9,054 nt of DNA, taken from JAGOBX01 sp017999075 [NCBI: Candidatus Babelota bacterium]. GTDB lineage: Bacteria; JAGOBX01. This document shows, in pieces, positions 6,893 through 9,054 of this stretch. The notes beneath the pieces were generated by a model, which made no database searches, was not told the origin of the DNA, and worked only from the letters and a program-made list of their open reading frames with translations. The position numbers and the translations under genes are program-made. Position 1 is the first letter of the stretch. Each line of letters begins with the position of its first letter. Location: contig JAGOBX010000115.1 in the NCBI GenBank assembly GCA_017999075.1, positions 1 to 9,054 on the forward strand. Direction: 5' to 3'.

Positions 6893-8010
6893 CCGGTTTT
6901 TATTGATGCAGGCATAATATACTCATTTAAAAGCCTTTTGTTCCCGCCGTTTGCAATACCTATAGTTATTGCCGGAATATTCATTGATATGGGTATGGAA
7001 ACATCCGAAACTTGTGAGACATAATGTGTGTCGATATTTAGAATACTGTGTATTTCAGAAATTATTTTTATTATTGGTTCTTTGTTGCCGATTATTCCGC
7101 CTGGAGTAAGGGAATTATTCTGCAAATATATTTTGCAAGGATTATTTTTAGAAATCAATTTTGCAAAAAAATCTATTGAACTGCATATATTTTCAACAGG
7201 TTCAAGTTTGTCGGCTTCTATCCTTAATTTGATTTTAACTTTATTCGCATAATCGGCATTTCCTTTTTCACTTGTAATCTTTTCGATGGTTATATATTTT
7301 TCTTTGCGCATATTTAAGTCGATATCGAAAATCTTGTTTAAAATTAAAGTGGAATAATAAACAGCATTATTGTTTTTAAAAATCGTATCAGGCAATTTGT
7401 TTGAATTGCATACCCCGTCTGTAGTGATAATTATATTGATATTATTTCTGAACAGTGATTGATTAGCCACTTTTCCTAACTGTATACCGTCCAAACATAT
7501 TACATAATCAATAGTATTCTGATATTTCATCATTAGTCCTCGCATACCTGCCGAAGCTCCACTGCCTTGACTACCGGCAGTGCAGGCAAATATAATATCG
7601 CCGTGTTCAAATAAATTGTTCTTTTTTAAAATATAAGCAAGCGAGAAAAGAGACGCCAATCCTAAACTGTTTAAACCTATTGAAGGACCTACTATTTTAT
7701 CTGTTTCAATATACGTATTTAAATCAACATCCTGGTCATATGCTGTATCCATATTTGATGAAACAAGAATTTTAGGTAATTTTTTGTTGCAGGATAAAAT
7801 ACTTATTACATTGCCGAAATTATCAATTTTCAATTCGTCTAAATTCAGCAATGAAAATTTTTCCAATAAAATAGCCGCTTTTCTATGCGTTTGAAAAGTT
7901 GGAGAAGGTATTTTGCTTAATAATACCGCGTCACCTAAGATCATTGAACTTTGATTGTTTGCTATTTTTGTTAAATAATTCAGTTCACTTATATTAATTT
8001 TGTTTTTCAA
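6883..8010 (-). CDS. M20-peptidase-fold protein lacking catalytic residues (probable pseudoenzyme)
   Basis: This 375-residue protein follows the M20 peptidase/deacylase fold throughout: DAVLLSKIPSPTFQTHRK (27-44), DNFGNV (63-68), then SSNMDTAY, GPSIGLNSLG, TAGSQGSG...GMRGL, LDG, and a C-terminal DVSIPISMNIPAITIGIANGG. Active M20 enzymes have a His in HxD, an Asp in GDN, a Glu pair in EEG, a His in the lid domain and a C-terminal His. Here these are N86, L113, S147-Q148, no His anywhere between 137 and 320, and R359 (GGNKRLLNEYI against the usual GGNAHSxNEYI). D88, D174 and D336 remain. Hydrolysis is therefore unlikely; a structural or binding role is inferred. The start is TTG, supported by AGGA at 8022-8025, 11 bases upstream; no in-frame ATG exists before residue 23. 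The stop directly follows a slippery UUUUUUA, and the next frame continues a plausible C-terminal helix, so the true protein may be about 401 residues. It is the first gene of the operon. Confidence 0.85.
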   Translation of the reverse strand: MKNKINISELNYLTKIANNQSSMILGDAVLLSKIPSPTFQTHRKAAILLEKFSLLNLDELKIDNFGNVISILSCNKKLPKILVSSNMDTAYDQDVDLNTYIETDKIVGPSIGLNSLGLASLFSLAYILKKNNLFEHGDIIFACTAGSQGSGASAGMRGLMMKYQNTIDYVICLDGIQLGKVANQSLFRNNINIIITTDGVCNSNKLPDTIFKNNNAVYYSTLILNKIFDIDLNMRKEKYITIEKITSEKGNADYANKVKIKLRIEADKLEPVENICSSIDFFAKLISKNNPCKIYLQNNSLTPGGIIGNKEPIIKIISEIHSILNIDTHYVSQVSDVSIPISMNIPAITIGIANGGNKRLLNEYIMPASIKTGFL

Positions 8011-8021
8011 TATATGCCATA

Positions 8022-8025
8022 TCCT
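8022..8025 (-). promoter_or_regulatory. Ribosome binding site deciding the TTG start of the M20-like gene
   Basis: AGGA on the minus strand lies 11 bases before the TTG at 8010. An ATG at 8020 is only one base from this motif and opens just eight codons in another frame, so the TTG is the better start. Confidence 0.45.
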
Positions 8026-8147
8026 GTTTTATAAAATTTTTTCAAGCACATTAAAAAGTGAAATTAAAGGTTTGTTTTCAGTTGACCGGAATTTTTTTCA
8101 ATCCAAAATGTAATCATATTTATTTTTATATATAAATATTTAATATC

Positions 8148-8176
8148 ATAATAAAATATTTATAAAAAAATTTCAA
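8148..8176 (-). promoter_or_regulatory. Candidate sigma70-type promoter for the six-gene operon
   Basis: Minus strand: a -35 box TTGAAA (8176-8171) and a -10 box TATTAT (8153-8148) are separated by exactly 17 bases, each one mismatch from TTGACA and TATAAT. Transcription would begin near 8141, leaving a leader of about 130 bases before the M20-like TTG start. The position, in the only sizeable gap upstream of the operon, is right. The surrounding DNA is nearly all A/T, so a chance match is a real possibility. The rest of the gap (8011-8235) shows no stable hairpin, operator palindrome or T-tailed terminator for the upstream gene that I can support. Confidence 0.35.
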
Positions 8177-8235
8177 ATAGAATTGTTTGTATTTTTAAAT
8201 TGTTATAAAAAAATATCATATTAAGTTTTTTAATT

Positions 8236-9054
8236 TTATTTTTTTTCGTAAATTATTATCGGATATTTATTGTATTTTATATAGTAAATATTATTTTTAA
8301 CTTTTTCTTCAATTTTTTTTAGAAGATTTTTTGCGTCGCCTCTGTAATAATCAAATGAATAATCAAGAATAAATGCATAAACAGGAAATCTGTCATTATT
8401 GAATGCAAAAAATATATTGTCGTCAGTTATTATAAAATAATTTAACCAAAATCCATATAGATAATTATAATTGTTGCCTACATATTGGATTCGTTCTGTG
8501 GCAATAATGCAACTTTTTTCAGGTTTATTTTTTATAATATCATTAATTAATAATTTTATAGACTTTTTGTTTTTAATTATTTCATTATAGAGGGTTATTC
8601 TATCTGAATATTTATATTTGTCATGATATAATTTTTTTACAAGAAAATAATCTTTTGCAATGTTCTGGAATAAAATTATAAGCAGTAAAATAATAATTAT
8701 TTTATCTGATAAGTGAGTGATTTTTTTGTTTTTTAAAGAAAGTTTAAAACAGAATTTTCGTATAGAAACTATGGTTAACAGCATAACTATATAAATTCCG
8801 GGCAGAAAAGTGTATTCGTGAGAAATAGTTCTTAAACTTGAATTGTTATTTGATAAATAAATATAAAAAAAAGGAATTAAAAAATATATAAAAAACAAAC
8901 GTATATTTAGCAGAGGAATAAATAAAAGGATTCCGGTATAATAATATGTCAAATCAAAGTTGGGTTTTGAAAAAATATGGGTTAATATTTTTGAAGGTGT
9001 TTGTAAAAAATTGAAAATTATTTCTTTTGTGTTTGCGCCTATACTGCCATAAAT
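8236..9054 (-). CDS. DUF2079-family multi-pass membrane protein, C-terminal part (5' end outside window)
   Basis: The frame is open from the right edge to a TAA at 8238-8236, giving 272 residues. A TTG at 8952 is internal, because 34 further residues upstream in the same frame continue the family pattern (IYGSIGANTKEIIFNFLQ, then the segment leading into FDLTYYYTG). Visible parts: hydrophobic spans near visible residues 42-66 and 80-98, with a conserved-looking HEYTFLPG between them (DUF2079 proteins usually show HY....PF here), and another span near 115-130. A soluble C-terminal domain follows, with ERIQYVGNNYNYLYGF, AFILDYS and a final strand pair ending IIIYEKK, matching the usual DUF2079 tail. 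DUF2079 proteins are predicted integral membrane proteins related to GT-C glycosyltransferases; no reaction is established. The gene is among the most AT-rich parts of the window. It ends 225 bases before the operon and probably belongs to a separate transcript, although no terminator is visible. Confidence 0.78.
   Translation of the reverse strand: MYGSIGANTKEIIFNFLQTPSKILTHIFSKPNFDLTYYYTGILLFIPLLNIRLFFIYFLIPFFYIYLSNNNSSLRTISHEYTFLPGIYIVMLLTIVSIRKFCFKLSLKNKKITHLSDKIIIILLLIILFQNIAKDYFLVKKLYHDKYKYSDRITLYNEIIKNKKSIKLLINDIIKNKPEKSCIIATERIQYVGNNYNYLYGFWLNYFIITDDNIFFAFNNDRFPVYAFILDYSFDYYRGDAKNLLKKIEEKVKNNIYYIKYNKYPIIIYEKK

Noticed and set aside
7028-7252. Plus-strand open frame of 74 codons
   Set aside because: It lies antisense inside the M20-like gene; the hydrophobic look comes from the complement of AT-rich codons.
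7994-8020. Eight-codon leader peptide ATG 8020 to TAA 7994
   Set aside because: The only ribosome-binding motif is one base from this ATG, too close to serve it, and the peptide shows no attenuator-like codon run.
8142-8220. Direct repeats: TTATAAAAAAAT at 8160 and 8203, AATATCATA at 8142 and 8212
   Set aside because: They are short and composed almost only of A/T in a stretch of extreme AT content, where chance repeats are expected. No regular array or terminal-repeat structure accompanies them.
8236-8952. Complete 238-residue membrane protein starting at TTG 8952
   Set aside because: The frame stays open for 34 more residues to the window edge and those residues fit DUF2079, so the TTG is internal and the gene is partial.

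Overview
The window is AT-rich bacterial DNA in which every gene I can support lies on the minus strand, so transcription runs from high to low coordinates. Evidence for a bacterium is the tight polycistronic packing, Shine-Dalgarno-like GGAG/AGGA motifs, TTG starts and standard stop codons. Base composition is uneven: I count 30 of 60 G/C at 481-540 but 9 of 60 at 8821-8880. No rRNA, tRNA, CRISPR array or insertion sequence is visible. I cannot fix the taxon; an uncultured low-GC lineage is likely, and this is inference only.

Layout in transcription order. At the right edge is the C-terminal part of a DUF2079-type multi-pass membrane protein (8236-9054, 5' end outside the window). A 225-base AT-rich gap follows, holding a candidate sigma70-type promoter (8148-8176). 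Then come six closely packed genes: an M20-peptidase-fold protein that has lost its catalytic residues (6883-8010); a GT2 glycosyltransferase (5823-6830); a mannosyl-3-phosphoglycerate phosphatase-type HAD hydrolase (5042-5830); a MOFRL-family glycerate 2-kinase (3706-5037); a 599-residue probable GT-A glycosyltransferase of no family I recognise (1893-3692); and a family 2 glycoside hydrolase whose 3' end runs off the left edge (1-1873). Gaps inside this set are 52 bases, an 8-base overlap, 4, 13 and 19 bases, so one operon is likely.

Function. A glycerate kinase, a glycosyl-phosphoglycerate-type phosphatase, two glycosyltransferases and a cytoplasmic glycoside hydrolase in one operon suggest metabolism of a glycosylated glycerate (mannosylglycerate- or glucosylglycerate-like solute, or a glycerate-capped glycan). 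The canonical synthases (MpgS, GpgS, Mgs) are not present, so one of the two glycosyltransferases would have to fill that role. This is inference.

The main oddities are: the M20 protein lacks all the usual histidine and acid/base positions; its 3' end has a U UUU UUA heptamer directly before the stop, with a plausible C-terminal helix continuing in the -1 frame into the glycosyltransferase gene; and the 599-residue protein looks like an undescribed glycosyltransferase-like family.
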